From Spirochaetota bacterium (GTDB taxonomy: Bacteria > Spirochaetota > Brevinematia > Brevinematales > Brevinemataceae): a stretch of 64,000 nucleotides of DNA. The stretch is taken from positions 62,001 to 126,000 of the forward strand of contig JAGUQW010000002.1 of NCBI GenBank assembly GCA_030154445.1, given 5' to 3'. Positions 48,802 through 58,376 of this stretch are shown in pieces; the stretch's first letter is position 1; each line of letters opens with the position of its first letter. The notes beneath the pieces were generated by a model. It worked only from the letters and a program-made list of their open reading frames with translations. It was not told the DNA's origin and did not search any database. Made by a program: the position numbers and the translations under genes.

Positions 48802-50376
48802 TTATTTAGTATTTTGGTATCCTACTGATAGAACAATTCTTCGTACAATATTTGCAAAAAGAGGGGCTGATACACCGCCACCACTTCGTTTGTTACCTTT
48901 TGGATTGTGAATTGCGACAACAATAGCTAAATTTGGATCTTCAATTGGTAAAATCCCAATAAAGATTGTATTATTTTTACCTATGCTATATCCTGTTTGT
49001 CCAGCAATCATTCCTGTTCCTGTTTTACCACCAATCCTTACTCCATCAATAACAGCTTTAGCTCCCGTTCCTCGGGCACTGACTACACTTTCCATAGCGT
49101 ATAATAATTCTTTGGCTTTTTGAGGATGCAGTAGTTGTTTAGGGGGAGATATATTATTTGTATATAATTCTTCTCCCGAAGAATTTCGAATAGAAGTAAT
49201 AAGTTGAGGATCTTTATACACACCCTGTCCCCCAATAACAGAACTGGCAATTAATAATTGTAATGTCGTAACACCAATTTCTTGACCAATAGCTATCATG
49301 GGTTTTGATAAGGATGTCCATTTTGAAGGTTCGTGTAAAATCCCCTTTTCTATACTAGTCAGCGGTAAATTAGGTTTTTTCCCAAATCCTAATTCTAATA
49401 ACCACAAATAATAATCATTGATACCAAATAAGGATGATAGACGAGCAAACGATATGTTAGCAGATTTGGTTAGCATTGTTGATAAAGGAATATAACCAAA
49501 TTTAGGTTGTGAAAAAGTATAATCAGCAACTTTATACGAAGTAAAATCATCGAATGTTGGACTTTCAGTAGAAGCAAAACCCTGTTCCATAGCAAAGGCT
49601 GCGGTAAATATTTTCATAACAGATCCAGGTTCGTAAATATGTGATGTAGATACTGGTCTATGTATGTCATCACTTACTTGTACTAATGCAAGTATTTCTT
49701 TAGTTTTGACATTGATGATACCAACACTACCACTGTTAGCATCAGACTCTTGAACTACCCTATATAATTCTTCATAAGCTATTCTAGATATTTCAGCATC
49801 TAAACTCAAAGTAACACTAGAACCTTGAACTAGAGTTTTGTTTTGTGTGTATTCAACTCCATATAATCCAACACCATCTCTTCCTAATATACCAATAATA
49901 GGAGCTAAAAAAGGATAAGGATAAAAACGGGATTCTTCTGCAGTGATTCCTAATTCATCATTTTTTAGGAATCCTTCTTTTTTTAATAAGTTGTATAGTA
50001 GTTCTACTGGAGCTAATATAGAAGGGGTCATATCTCTTTTTATATAAGCAAAACTTTTGTTAGTTTTGTCAAAATTTACAAGATCACTAACTGAGAAATA
50101 TCCTGTGGAACGAAGGTATTGTGTTATGTATTCTTTTAATTCAAGAGAAATACGATCAGGTCGTACATATAAAGAACTCGTGGAAGATATTCCAGCGATT
50201 AATCGACCTCTAGTATCATAAATATTTCCACGAGGGATAGAAATACGATAATTAACAGATGACAATCGTTTGTCAGGAAATAAAGTGGTTTGTACAAGCT
50301 TGATACCTGTAAAAAGGAATCCAAATAAAAAACATACCGAAAGGGTAAGAAAACGATAAGATTGTTTCATATACAT
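48802..50376 (-). CDS. Class B penicillin-binding protein (FtsI/PBP2-type transpeptidase)
   Basis: This septal or elongation transpeptidase cross-links peptidoglycan. The 524-residue protein has an N-terminal membrane helix (about 10-27), the dimer/pedestal region with the PRGNIYDTRG motif, and the transpeptidase domain with SxxK Ser252-Val-Met-Lys255 (EPGSVMK), SxN (KSANIS, near residue 307) and KTG (GGKTGTGM, near 450). The length and PRGxIYDRxG motif fit FtsI more than PBP2. The start could be the ATG at 50376 or at 50370; AGG spacing slightly favours the second. It is the first gene of the operon that continues with DUF502 and DUF115. Confidence 0.92.
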   Translation of the reverse strand: MYMKQSYRFLTLSVCFLFGFLFTGIKLVQTTLFPDKRLSSVNYRISIPRGNIYDTRGRLIAGISSTSSLYVRPDRISLELKEYITQYLRSTGYFSVSDLVNFDKTNKSFAYIKRDMTPSILAPVELLYNLLKKEGFLKNDELGITAEESRFYPYPFLAPIIGILGRDGVGLYGVEYTQNKTLVQGSSVTLSLDAEISRIAYEELYRVVQESDANSGSVGIINVKTKEILALVQVSDDIHRPVSTSHIYEPGSVMKIFTAAFAMEQGFASTESPTFDDFTSYKVADYTFSQPKFGYIPLSTMLTKSANISFARLSSLFGINDYYLWLLELGFGKKPNLPLTSIEKGILHEPSKWTSLSKPMIAIGQEIGVTTLQLLIASSVIGGQGVYKDPQLITSIRNSSGEELYTNNISPPKQLLHPQKAKELLYAMESVVSARGTGAKAVIDGVRIGGKTGTGMIAGQTGYSIGKNNTIFIGILPIEDPNLAIVVAIHNPKGNKRSGGGVSAPLFANIVRRIVLSVGYQNTK

Positions 50377-50529
50377 ACGCCTACTTAAATCTACAAAGAA
50401 TAAATCAAATTCTATATTATTATGACAGTTTTTACTTGAAATTGCAATTTAATACTTGCTAATACTAATAAAATATATATATATTACATAGGAAGTATTA
50501 ATACAAAGATTTAATCTTTATTATAAAAA

Positions 50530-50558
50530 TTGATTTAATTTATGTTTTTTGATATAAT
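50530..50558 (+). promoter_or_regulatory. Promoter of the cyclophilin gene
   Basis: TTGATT and TATAAT are separated by 17 bases, 52 bases before the ATG. Confidence 0.72.
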
Positions 50559-50610
50559 TAATAAATCAAATTATTATATAAAATATATATTATAAATTCA
50601 TGGAGGATTT

Positions 50611-51174
50611 ATGAAAATGAACAAAATTAGTTTATTAATCGCGTTAGGAGTGGTAATTATGTCTGAAAGTAATACAGAAGCACAAACAGGGATTATTCAA
50701 CCTGTAAATCCAAAAAACCCAGTAGTAACTATAGAAACAGAATTAGGGCTTATTAAAGCTGAAATTTTTGAAGATAAAGCACCTATTACATCAGCTAATT
50801 TTCTTAAATTAGTAAAAGAAGGATTTTATAATGGAATTATTTTCCACCGTATTATAAAAGATTTTATGATACAAACTGGAGATCCTCAAGGAACAGGAAT
50901 GGGTGGTCCAGGATATACTATCAAAGATGAATATCATCCTCGTCTCAAGCACACAACTATGGGAGTTTTATCCATGGCTAATGCTGGGCCAAATACTGGT
51001 GGTTCTCAGTTTTTTATTACTTTAGCACCAACCTCTTGGTTAGATGGTAAGCATGCTATTTTTGGTCAAGTAATTCAAGGACTTGATATTGTTAAAAAAA
51101 TAGGTGAAGCACAGACAGGGGCAAATGACAAACCTGTCAAACAAATTTCTATGAAAAAAGTAACTGTTAATTAA
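50611..51174 (+). CDS. Cyclophilin-type peptidyl-prolyl isomerase, probably periplasmic
   Basis: The 187-residue protein catalyses cis-trans isomerisation of prolyl bonds. A hydrophobic N-terminus (KISLLIALGVVIMS, then a TEAQ site) suggests export. The cyclophilin core is complete: IIFHRIIKDFMIQTGDPQG (catalytic Arg and Phe), TMGVLSMANAGPNTGGSQFF, and LAPTSWLDGKHAIFGQVI. The domain is the short bacterial form (PpiA/PpiB). It has an AGGAGG-like site and stands alone with promoter and terminator. Confidence 0.93.
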   Translation: MKMNKISLLIALGVVIMSESNTEAQTGIIQPVNPKNPVVTIETELGLIKAEIFEDKAPITSANFLKLVKEGFYNGIIFHRIIKDFMIQTGDPQGTGMGGPGYTIKDEYHPRLKHTTMGVLSMANAGPNTGGSQFFITLAPTSWLDGKHAIFGQVIQGLDIVKKIGEAQTGANDKPVKQISMKKVTVN

Positions 51175-51195
51175 ATTTATAATAATATTATTATA

Positions 51196-51228
51196 AAAAA
51201 AGCAAAAGTCTTAGACTTTTGCTTTTTT
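51196..51228 (+). terminator. Terminator after the cyclophilin gene
   Basis: AGCAAAAGTC, a 3-base loop and GACTTTTGCT form a stem with flanking A- and T-runs, 26 bases after the stop codon. Confidence 0.9.
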
Positions 51229-51293
51229 TTTATGTAATGTTATAATTTTTTATAATACTAATATTAAGAATTTTTGTTTTTTTTCAAATTGTC

Positions 51294-51322
51294 TTGACGA
51301 TATATTTATAATACAGTATAAT
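51294..51322 (+). promoter_or_regulatory. Promoter of the accA-pfp unit
   Basis: TTGACG and TATAAT are separated by 17 bases, about 68 bases before the accA start. Confidence 0.82.
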
Positions 51323-51390
51323 TATGATATTATAAAATTACTAAAAAATTGAACTATTTTTATTACAAATATGAGAGAGGCTGTTTGAAG

Positions 51391-52335
51391 ATGAGTGTGA
51401 AATATTTTGATTTTGAATACGAATTAAAAGAGATAGATCTTGCAATAGAAATTCTTAAATCCGATTTAGAGACAGACTCGGTACAAATCCATACATTAGA
51501 AGATAAAAAAAAAGATATTTTACAACATGTGTATAAAAATTTAACACCATGGCAAACAACCCAAGTTGCTCGTCATCCAAATAGACCAAGTTTTGTGGAA
51601 TATACACAAAGTATGTTTTCTGAGTTTATAGAAATACATGGAGATCGTTTGTATGGCGATGATAAATCTATCATTACGGGTTGGGCAACATTAGGTGGTG
51701 AGAAATTTATGGTGATAGGCCAAGAAAAAGGTAAAGACACACTGTCTCGTGTAAAATGTAATTTTGGAATGTCTAATCCTGAAGGTTATCGAAAAGTTCT
51801 TAGAGTTGCAAAAATAGCTGAAAAATTTAAAAAGCCTATTCTTACTTTTGTAGATACCCCTGGGGCTTATCCTGGTATTGGTGCAGAAGAACGAGGACAA
51901 GGTGAAGCAATTGCTAAAAATATTATGGAGTTTTTTGGGATTAAAATTCCTATTATATCTACTATTATAGGAGAAGGTGGTAGTGGTGGAGCTTTAGGGA
52001 TAGCTGTAGCTGACAAAGTTTTTATTCTAGAACATTCTATTTACTCTGTAATTTCTCCAGAATCTTGTGCTTCTATTTTATGGCATGATTCTAAAAAAGC
52101 ACAACAAGCTTCGGAAGCACTAAAATATACACCACATTATCTAAAAGAATTTAAAGTGGTAGATCAAATAATTCCAGAACCTATAGGTGGAGCACATAGA
52201 GATCAGCAATTAATGATGGATACTCTCGCTGAAAACATATTGAGTAATATAGTGTTATTAAAGAAAAAAAATATGACTAAACTTCTCAATGAAAGATATG
52301 ATAGATTTAGAAATATTGGTTATTATACAAATTAA
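51391..52335 (+). CDS. accA: Acetyl-CoA carboxylase carboxyltransferase subunit alpha
   Basis: AccA with AccD transfers the carboxyl group from biotin to acetyl-CoA in the first step of fatty-acid synthesis. From ATG 51391 the protein has 314 residues. It shows an N-terminal helical part, then the crotonase-fold core: FSEFIEIHGDRLYGDD, TFVDTPGAYPGIGAEERGQG, IGEGGSGGALGIAVAD and VISPESCASILW, all standard AccA signatures. GAGG precedes the start by about ten bases; a TTG two codons upstream is an alternative. No accD, accB or accC is in the window. It is followed by pfp after 18 bases. Confidence 0.95.
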   Translation: MSVKYFDFEYELKEIDLAIEILKSDLETDSVQIHTLEDKKKDILQHVYKNLTPWQTTQVARHPNRPSFVEYTQSMFSEFIEIHGDRLYGDDKSIITGWATLGGEKFMVIGQEKGKDTLSRVKCNFGMSNPEGYRKVLRVAKIAEKFKKPILTFVDTPGAYPGIGAEERGQGEAIAKNIMEFFGIKIPIISTIIGEGGSGGALGIAVADKVFILEHSIYSVISPESCASILWHDSKKAQQASEALKYTPHYLKEFKVVDQIIPEPIGGAHRDQQLMMDTLAENILSNIVLLKKKNMTKLLNERYDRFRNIGYYTN

Positions 52336-52353
52336 TGAAATAAGGAGATTTGA

Positions 52354-54081
52354 ATGAGTCAGTTAAATAATAATTTAGTTAATATGGAAAAGGGGCATTC
52401 TCTGTTTGAGAATTTTATTAGAACATTACCTGTTCCTATTCTTAAAGAATTTGTAAAAGGTTCGTCCTTACAAGCTGTTGAATTTAAAAAATCTAATCAA
52501 GTATTAACAACAAATGATTTAAATGCTATTGAAACAGCGTTTCCTTTGTCTATAGAAAAAAGTGAAAATAAGATTCTTGTTACAAATGGTGTATTAAATA
52601 TTAAAAACAAGCGTGTTGCTGTTTTATTTTCCGGAGGTCCTGCATCTGGTGGACATAATGTTATTGTAGGTATTAAAAAAGCCTTGGGTGAACATAATAC
52701 ATTACTAGCTACAAAAGCTGGCCCTAAAGGATTATTAGCTGGAGAATTTTTTGAAATTACAGAAGCTATGGTTGCTTCTATTTGTAATACTGGTGGTTTT
52801 GATTTTATGGGTTCAGATAGAACAAAAATCAAATCTGATGAACAATTTGCTCAAGTTAAAAAAATAGTAGCTGAATATAAAATAGATGCTATTATTATTG
52901 TTGGTGGAGATGATTCTAATACTAATGCAGCTATTTTAGCTGAATTACTAATACCTTTAGGTGTTGCTGTTATTGGGGTCCCAAAAACAATAGACGGAGA
53001 TCTACAATTAGGAGATTTGTTGCCTATTTCTTTTGGATTTGATACAGCCACAAAAATTTACGCTGAAATGGTTGGTAATATTTTACAAGATACAGCATCT
53101 TCTCTAAAATATTGGCATTTTGTAAAAATTATGGGAAGAGCTGCTAGTCATGTAGCTTTAGAAACTGCATTACAAACAAGACCTGCTTATACAATTATCT
53201 CAGAAGAAATTCTTGAAAAAAAAATGTCTCTTGCTCAAGTAATTGAAGATATTACAAATACAATCAAAATTCGTGTTAATCAAGGAATAAATCATGGACT
53301 TGTGTTGATTCCTGAAGGATTTATTGAATTTATTCCAGAGATGCGTATACTACTTAATGAAATGGACGAGATCATGGGGCATAATTTAGATATAATTAGT
53401 ACTATGGATATTAACGCTAAAAAAGAATTTATTGTTTCTAAACTAAGTGCTGGAACACGAGTGTTATATCAAGATTTACCAAGTAGTATTCAAGATATGT
53501 TATTGTTAGAGAGAGATTCTCATGGAAATCTTCCTTTATCTCAAATACCTACAGAAATTTTAGTAATAGAAATGGTTGCTACTTGTATTACAAAATTACA
53601 ATTATCTTCAAGTAAAGATTCATTGTTTACAACATACAAATTTAACGCTTTAAATCATTTTTTTGGTTATGAAGGTCGATGTGGAGCACCAACACTATTT
53701 GATGCTGCGTATTGTCTTAACTTGGGATTAATAGCTGGATCTTTAGTATTGGGTGGGCATACAGGTTATATCGCTGCTATTACGGATCTTCAAAATGGAG
53801 GAGTGGCTCAAGCTATTCCACTAACAGGACTTCTAAATATAGAGCGTAGACACGGTCAGGATGAGTTTGTAATTGAAAAAGCTCTTGTAAAATTAGATTC
53901 TCCAGCTTTTGAATTCTTTGTATCTCGTAGAAAACAATGGGCAGAAAATGAATGCTTTACTTCGCCAGGACCGCGTCAATTAATGGGATCTGTAGCAAAA
54001 ACACTACCTATTACAGTTGCCTTAAATAGAAAATATGAGAATTTAACATTTAATTTGGGTGCAGACACAGAGATTAAATAA
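52354..54081 (+). CDS. pfp: Pyrophosphate-dependent 6-phosphofructokinase
   Basis: PFP phosphorylates fructose 6-phosphate with PPi in a reversible step of glycolysis. The 575-residue length matches the long (plant/spirochaete) form. Motifs: LFSGGPASGGHNVI for phosphate binding, VGGDDSNTNA with Asp187 where ATP enzymes have glycine (the PPi signature), PKTIDGDL with Lys211 and catalytic Asp214, and KIMGRAASHVALE for the substrate. The AAGGAG site and 18-base gap link it to accA. Use of PPi instead of ATP is typical of spirochaetal glycolysis. Confidence 0.95.
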   Translation: MSQLNNNLVNMEKGHSLFENFIRTLPVPILKEFVKGSSLQAVEFKKSNQVLTTNDLNAIETAFPLSIEKSENKILVTNGVLNIKNKRVAVLFSGGPASGGHNVIVGIKKALGEHNTLLATKAGPKGLLAGEFFEITEAMVASICNTGGFDFMGSDRTKIKSDEQFAQVKKIVAEYKIDAIIIVGGDDSNTNAAILAELLIPLGVAVIGVPKTIDGDLQLGDLLPISFGFDTATKIYAEMVGNILQDTASSLKYWHFVKIMGRAASHVALETALQTRPAYTIISEEILEKKMSLAQVIEDITNTIKIRVNQGINHGLVLIPEGFIEFIPEMRILLNEMDEIMGHNLDIISTMDINAKKEFIVSKLSAGTRVLYQDLPSSIQDMLLLERDSHGNLPLSQIPTEILVIEMVATCITKLQLSSSKDSLFTTYKFNALNHFFGYEGRCGAPTLFDAAYCLNLGLIAGSLVLGGHTGYIAAITDLQNGGVAQAIPLTGLLNIERRHGQDEFVIEKALVKLDSPAFEFFVSRRKQWAENECFTSPGPRQLMGSVAKTLPITVALNRKYENLTFNLGADTEIK

Positions 54082-54123
54082 TTATTCGTAAAAAATATTT
54101 GTATTATTTTGTTATAAAAAATA

Positions 54124-54152
54124 AAAACCATCAATAATTTATTGATGGTTTT
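54124..54152 (+). terminator. Hairpin after pfp, probable terminator or attenuator
   Basis: AAAACCATCAATAA and TTATTGATGGTTTT form a long stem, 43 bases after the pfp stop and 16 before the next ATG. The T-run is short, so read-through into the small membrane protein gene is possible. Confidence 0.7.
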
Positions 54153-54168
54153 ATGTAAGGATCAAATC

Positions 54169-54591
54169 ATGGCATTAACACTATTTTTAAAAAAGAAAAA
54201 TCATAATAACATCAAAATAGGTATTCTTGGATTTTCTTGGACTACTTTCTTTTTTGGATTGTTTGTTCCTTTATTTCGTAAAGATTTCAAAGTATTTCTT
54301 CCTTTTTTCTTATTGTATATAGCGGCTATTTATTTTATGCCTTATACTTATTCTAATATAAATGGAATGGTTTCTTTTCAGATGTCAGATGATCTGGGAA
54401 TTTATAGTTTATTTTCAACGGTATTCTATTGGATTATTAATATTTTTGGTGCTGTTTTTTATAATAAAATATATACACAAGCATTAATAAATAAAGGATA
54501 TATTCCTGTATCTGTAGAAGGTATGGCAATTTTGAAAGCTTATCGTATAAAATTGGCTGATGATTTTGATGAAGAAGATATCGCTGAGTAA
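54169..54591 (+). CDS. Small membrane protein, HrgC/DUF2628-like
   Basis: The 140-residue protein starts at ATG 54169, with AAGGA seven bases upstream. It has a basic N-terminus and the text FSWTTFFFGLFVPLFRKDFK, a motif seen in small HrgC-like/DUF2628 membrane proteins, then a second helix (FLPFFLLYIAAIYFM), a third (FSTVFYWIINIFGAVFY), the segment NKIYTQALINKGYIPV, and an acidic C-terminus (DDFDEEDIAE). The function of the family is not known. Confidence 0.68.
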   Translation: MALTLFLKKKNHNNIKIGILGFSWTTFFFGLFVPLFRKDFKVFLPFFLLYIAAIYFMPYTYSNINGMVSFQMSDDLGIYSLFSTVFYWIINIFGAVFYNKIYTQALINKGYIPVSVEGMAILKAYRIKLADDFDEEDIAE

Positions 54592-54652
54592 TATTGTTAT
54601 TTTGTGGAGAATATATTATAATATAAGCAATTGATGTTAAGGAAATATAAAT

Positions 54653-56200
54653 ATGTTTAGATTCTTAATGCTTTTGCTAATATTTTCGCCTCAAATTATT
54701 TTTACACAAGTTGATGAAATTATATTACCCGAGTTAGATTTTGCTATTGATGATCAAAGTTCTCTAAATACAGCAAGTTCTGAAGTTGCTATTTTAAAAG
54801 AAAGAACACCTCAATTTCAAGAAGTCTATTTGGATGAATTGAAAACAGGGATTACAGATGCATCTTTGGGTTTGGCTTTATCTCAAAAAAATCAAAATAA
54901 AGTATCTTATATTCAATTTTCTTATGGATCTTTTTGTAATACACAAATTAATACCTTATCTCAAAATCTTGTTAAAAATTTATTTTATCGTGTTTCATAT
55001 CTAGGACAATTCCGTCAAAATATAGTGTTTAATAATTATGAATATGCTAATACTGCTCTTTATAATAATGCTGTAAATACTTCTTTTATTATAGATTTAA
55101 CTAATACTAGTGTGAATATTGATTTTTCTTATAATCAAAACAAAACACATTTTGTTGATAATATAGAAAATGTTCAATTTTCGCAATACATTCCTACGAC
55201 AATACAGGTCAAAAAATGGTTAAATGATAGTTCTTATTTAGATATTAGAACTCATGTAGGTATTTCACTTATAGAATTTCAAAATACTCAAGGACTTAAA
55301 ACCAAAAATAAAACACTAATTGATAGTGATATTGATTTGTCTTATAAGGCAAATTTTACTGATTGGAATTATTTTGAGATGCAATTTGTATATTATTTGA
55401 ATGACTATTCTCAGTATCAAGAACATACAGGTTTGTTAAAAATTAAAAGTGATTTTTTATTAGGTAAAGGTTTTGGGATCAATATAGGAATGGTTCTGGT
55501 TGCTTCTTCAGTAGATAATTTTTTTGGATGGCCTGAAATTGCTATGATTTATAATTACTTAGATATTGTAGCTATTGATCTTAGTGTTTCTGGTGATTTT
55601 AATTTGTATAATGCTGAAAAATCATCGAAAGAATTACAATTATATTCTTTTATTCCAGCGCCAGAATCTCGTTGGATTTACGAATTATCTTTTAGAATAA
55701 CCCCAAGTCCTTATTTTTGGATAGGTGGAGATATACAGTATAGTGATTATAAAAATAAAAGAATATATATGTACAATACAAGTGACCAATTATATTCTTT
55801 TATGACTACAGATAAAGTAACGATCTTAAGTTCTGGGCTTACTATAGGTACAGAACTTATTAATATTTTTAATATAGCCCTTTTTTATCGTTATGAAGGA
55901 ATTCAAAAAGATTGGCTTTTATATACTCCACATAAATTTGATGTTTTAATGAATTTAGGATATCGTCCTGCTGGTTTCAATCTGGAAACTAGATATACAA
56001 TGTATGCTCCGCGTAATTTAACTGCATTCAATAAATCAGCTATGATTCATCTTTTAAATTTCCGAATTTCACAAAAAATATATCAAATGACAGAAGTATT
56101 TATAGAAGTAAACAATGTTTTAAATCAAAATATTCAATTTATCTCAGGCACATACTACGGTGGTATTCAAGCTAATGGTGGTGTGAAATTAAATTTTTAG
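54653..56200 (+). CDS. Outer-membrane beta-barrel protein
   Basis: The 515-residue protein has a signal peptide (MFRFLMLLLIFSPQIIFTQ), a short acidic linker, and about 400 residues of alternating amphipathic strands. It ends GGVKLNF, a typical outer-membrane signal with terminal phenylalanine. The second half (FNIALFYRYEGIQKDWLLY, HLLNFRISQKIYQMTEVFIE followed by NNVLNQNIQF) resembles TonB-dependent receptor barrels, but no plug domain is present and the barrel is short. It is followed by the S55-type peptidase gene 11 bases later. The transported ligand is unknown. Confidence 0.75.
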   Translation: MFRFLMLLLIFSPQIIFTQVDEIILPELDFAIDDQSSLNTASSEVAILKERTPQFQEVYLDELKTGITDASLGLALSQKNQNKVSYIQFSYGSFCNTQINTLSQNLVKNLFYRVSYLGQFRQNIVFNNYEYANTALYNNAVNTSFIIDLTNTSVNIDFSYNQNKTHFVDNIENVQFSQYIPTTIQVKKWLNDSSYLDIRTHVGISLIEFQNTQGLKTKNKTLIDSDIDLSYKANFTDWNYFEMQFVYYLNDYSQYQEHTGLLKIKSDFLLGKGFGINIGMVLVASSVDNFFGWPEIAMIYNYLDIVAIDLSVSGDFNLYNAEKSSKELQLYSFIPAPESRWIYELSFRITPSPYFWIGGDIQYSDYKNKRIYMYNTSDQLYSFMTTDKVTILSSGLTIGTELINIFNIALFYRYEGIQKDWLLYTPHKFDVLMNLGYRPAGFNLETRYTMYAPRNLTAFNKSAMIHLLNFRISQKIYQMTEVFIEVNNVLNQNIQFISGTYYGGIQANGGVKLNF

Positions 56201-56211
56201 ATAAGGGAACC

Positions 56212-57924
56212 ATGATGAAAAAAATATTAATATTATTATTATTTGTTAATACCACATATGCACAAGAAAAAATAGAATTTTTTGATCCTTATGAATTAAA
56301 AAAAGGAATGAAAGGGTACGCTCTCACTGTAATGCAAGGATTAGAACCAGAAAAAATGGGTATTGAAGTAATTTCTTTTATGCCAAATAAACTTACTAAA
56401 AGTGGTATGATATTAGTAAAATTATTTGGTGATAATGTTGAGCGTACGCGTGTAGCTGCTGGAATGAGCGGTAGTCCTGTATATATAGATGGAAAACTAG
56501 TAGGTGCATTAGCATATACATGGGCAAATGCTATAGAATTGCTAGCTGGGGTAGTACCAATTCAAGATATGATATCTGATAAAACAAGAAGTGGTAATAC
56601 TGTTTTTGTTCCTCAACATGCAACTTCTATCCAAACAGCATGGTTTATGAATGGTATAGAAGAGTCAGATATGCTTCAAAAAATACAAAATGTATCAACT
56701 ATTAATACTTATAGACAAGGTATAGAAGAATTTATTACTGTTCCATCTTCTAGAAGTAATGGTATTATTCCATTAAAAGCAGGAGACGCTGTAGCAATAA
56801 AATTAATCGAAGGAGACATCAATCTTGCATCTATAGGTACTGTTACCTATGTAGATGGAGAGGATGTTTATATCTATGGACATCCTATGGATAGTGAAGG
56901 GCCGGTTAGCTTACCATTAGCAAAAGCTGAAATTTATGATATTATGTCAAGTACAAAATTATCGTTCAAATTAGGTAGAGCTCTTCCTGAGACTATAGGA
57001 TCAACAATTTTTGATGGATTATCTTCTGTTTATGGACGCTTTGATAAAAAAGCTGTAATGATTCCTGTTACTATTAATGTTACAGGAAAAAAATATTCTA
57101 ATTCTTATAATATGAATATGGCTCGTTCTCCTAAATATTTGCCAACATTACTTAGTGAAGGAATGGGGGCTATTCTTGAAAGAGAATTAGGGAAAAATAT
57201 AGAAAAACAAGTAAAATTATCGTGGGTATTAAATTTCACCAATAATCAAGTTGTTTCTAATGATACAACATGGGTTAGAAACACGGCTTATGAACCAAAA
57301 TCTATTAAAAACTACTGGAAAAATTATATTTCTATTTTGTGGTCTAATAGTTTAGTTCACTTAGTTCCTTCAAAAATAGTATTTAATATAGATGTAAAGG
57401 ATGAATTTTATGAGTATTATGGTGTTGAAGGGGTAAAGTTGTCCAAAACTGCTTATTTACCTGGAGAAGATATAAATATTAATCTTATTTTGCAACAATA
57501 TGTATCTAATGATATTTATACTAATATGGTATTGTCATTACCTGAAAATATTGCAGAAGGTGTATATACTCTTATTGTTGGTAGTGCAGTTGCTATAAAA
57601 TCAGAATTAACTGAATTATTTCCTGAAAAATTTACTATAAGAACGGAAAAACAGTTGTTAACTGAATTAAAAAAACCTATTAATAATAATATGATAGAAG
57701 CTGTATTAATAGATGTACGATCAGGAAGTTTGATAGGTAATAAATTTTTTGACAATATTCCTCAAGCAAGACAATCTTTGTTTGAAAGTAAAACAAGTTC
57801 TGGAAGAAATATTCTAACTCCAAAATTATTTCAAAACACATTAAATATGGATGCACCTGTAATTGGTGGTAAATTTGTGACTATAAAAATCATTGTCCCA
57901 ATGCCATTAAAGACTATTAGTTAA
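56212..57924 (+). CDS. Exported S55 (SpoIVB-type) serine peptidase-like protein
   Basis: The 570-residue protein has a short signal peptide (KKILILLLFVNTTYA). The first 230 residues match the SpoIVB peptidase domain: PYELKKGMKGYALTVMQG, then RTRVAAGMSGSPVYIDGKLV with the catalytic serine in GMSGSP, VVPIQDM, and the VDGEDVYIYGHPM segment with a histidine. The C-terminal 300 residues are beta-rich and unrecognised. SpoIVB cleaves membrane signalling proteins during sporulation; no sporulation is implied here, and spirochaetes keep S55 domains of unknown role. It follows the barrel gene after 11 bases, suggesting a joint envelope function. Two ATGs in tandem allow either start. Confidence 0.82.
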   Translation: MMKKILILLLFVNTTYAQEKIEFFDPYELKKGMKGYALTVMQGLEPEKMGIEVISFMPNKLTKSGMILVKLFGDNVERTRVAAGMSGSPVYIDGKLVGALAYTWANAIELLAGVVPIQDMISDKTRSGNTVFVPQHATSIQTAWFMNGIEESDMLQKIQNVSTINTYRQGIEEFITVPSSRSNGIIPLKAGDAVAIKLIEGDINLASIGTVTYVDGEDVYIYGHPMDSEGPVSLPLAKAEIYDIMSSTKLSFKLGRALPETIGSTIFDGLSSVYGRFDKKAVMIPVTINVTGKKYSNSYNMNMARSPKYLPTLLSEGMGAILERELGKNIEKQVKLSWVLNFTNNQVVSNDTTWVRNTAYEPKSIKNYWKNYISILWSNSLVHLVPSKIVFNIDVKDEFYEYYGVEGVKLSKTAYLPGEDININLILQQYVSNDIYTNMVLSLPENIAEGVYTLIVGSAVAIKSELTELFPEKFTIRTEKQLLTELKKPINNNMIEAVLIDVRSGSLIGNKFFDNIPQARQSLFESKTSSGRNILTPKLFQNTLNMDAPVIGGKFVTIKIIVPMPLKTIS

Positions 57925-58368
57925 TGGAATTTTAATAACACATTTTTTTATCAAAGAATTTGGGTGATAATGTATTCTGTAAGCATCTTCGGGATATAAA
58001 ACAACTATATTTTTTTCTATGAGTCGTATTCTTGTTTGTGAATAACCTGAATACAAAATTTGATCACTTTTGGAATTATAGTGTTGTAATACTTGTAACT
58101 CAGAAATATCATTAATATCCATAATTTCTTCACCAGATATGATTATATAAACATAAATATATTGACGATGTGATCTCCAATGCGATGAGATATTGTCTTT
58201 ATGAGTATATTCTTCAATAAAATAAGAAAAACTTTCTTGTTCTACGGTATGTGTATTTGGTATTGATTCGGTTAAAATATGACTATTCCAAGTGAAAAAA
58301 TTCAAAGCTTGAACCAATTCTTTGGATAAGTTATCAACAATAATACGATCAGTTCGTGTTAAAATCAT
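57907..58368 (-). CDS. YhcH/YjgK/YiaL-family (DUF386) protein
   Basis: The 153-residue protein belongs to the YhcH/TabA cupin-like family: SHWRSHRQYIYVYIIISGEE resembles the conserved HR-x-Y-x-D-x-Q-x-x-x-x-GEE motif, and IVVLYPEDAYRIHYHP resembles the F-P-x-D-x-H-x-P motif. One conserved metal-binding acid is replaced (Y-V-Y instead of I-D-I-Q). Some family members affect sialic-acid or sugar metabolism and biofilms. Its 3' end overlaps the convergent S55-type gene by 18 bases. It starts eight bases after uvrB. Confidence 0.82.
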   Translation of the reverse strand: MILTRTDRIIVDNLSKELVQALNFFTWNSHILTESIPNTHTVEQESFSYFIEEYTHKDNISSHWRSHRQYIYVYIIISGEEIMDINDISELQVLQHYNSKSDQILYSGYSQTRIRLIEKNIVVLYPEDAYRIHYHPNSLIKKCVIKIPLTNSL

Positions 58369-58376
58369 AATAATCT

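Noticed and set aside
51349-51390. TTG at 51349 as accA start
   Set aside because: No ribosome-binding site precedes it, it lies close to the -10 element, and the conserved AccA N-terminus begins at the ATG at 51391.
52497-52832. Minus-strand reading frame inside pfp
   Set aside because: It mirrors the conserved PFP core, whose coding signature is clear on the other strand.
54653-56200. TonB-dependent receptor
   Set aside because: The C-terminal strands look similar, but there is no TonB box or plug domain and the protein is too short, so only a generic barrel is called.
56212-57924. Sporulation protein SpoIVB
   Set aside because: Only the S55 peptidase part matches. No PDZ domain or sporulation genes are nearby, so the name would mislead.
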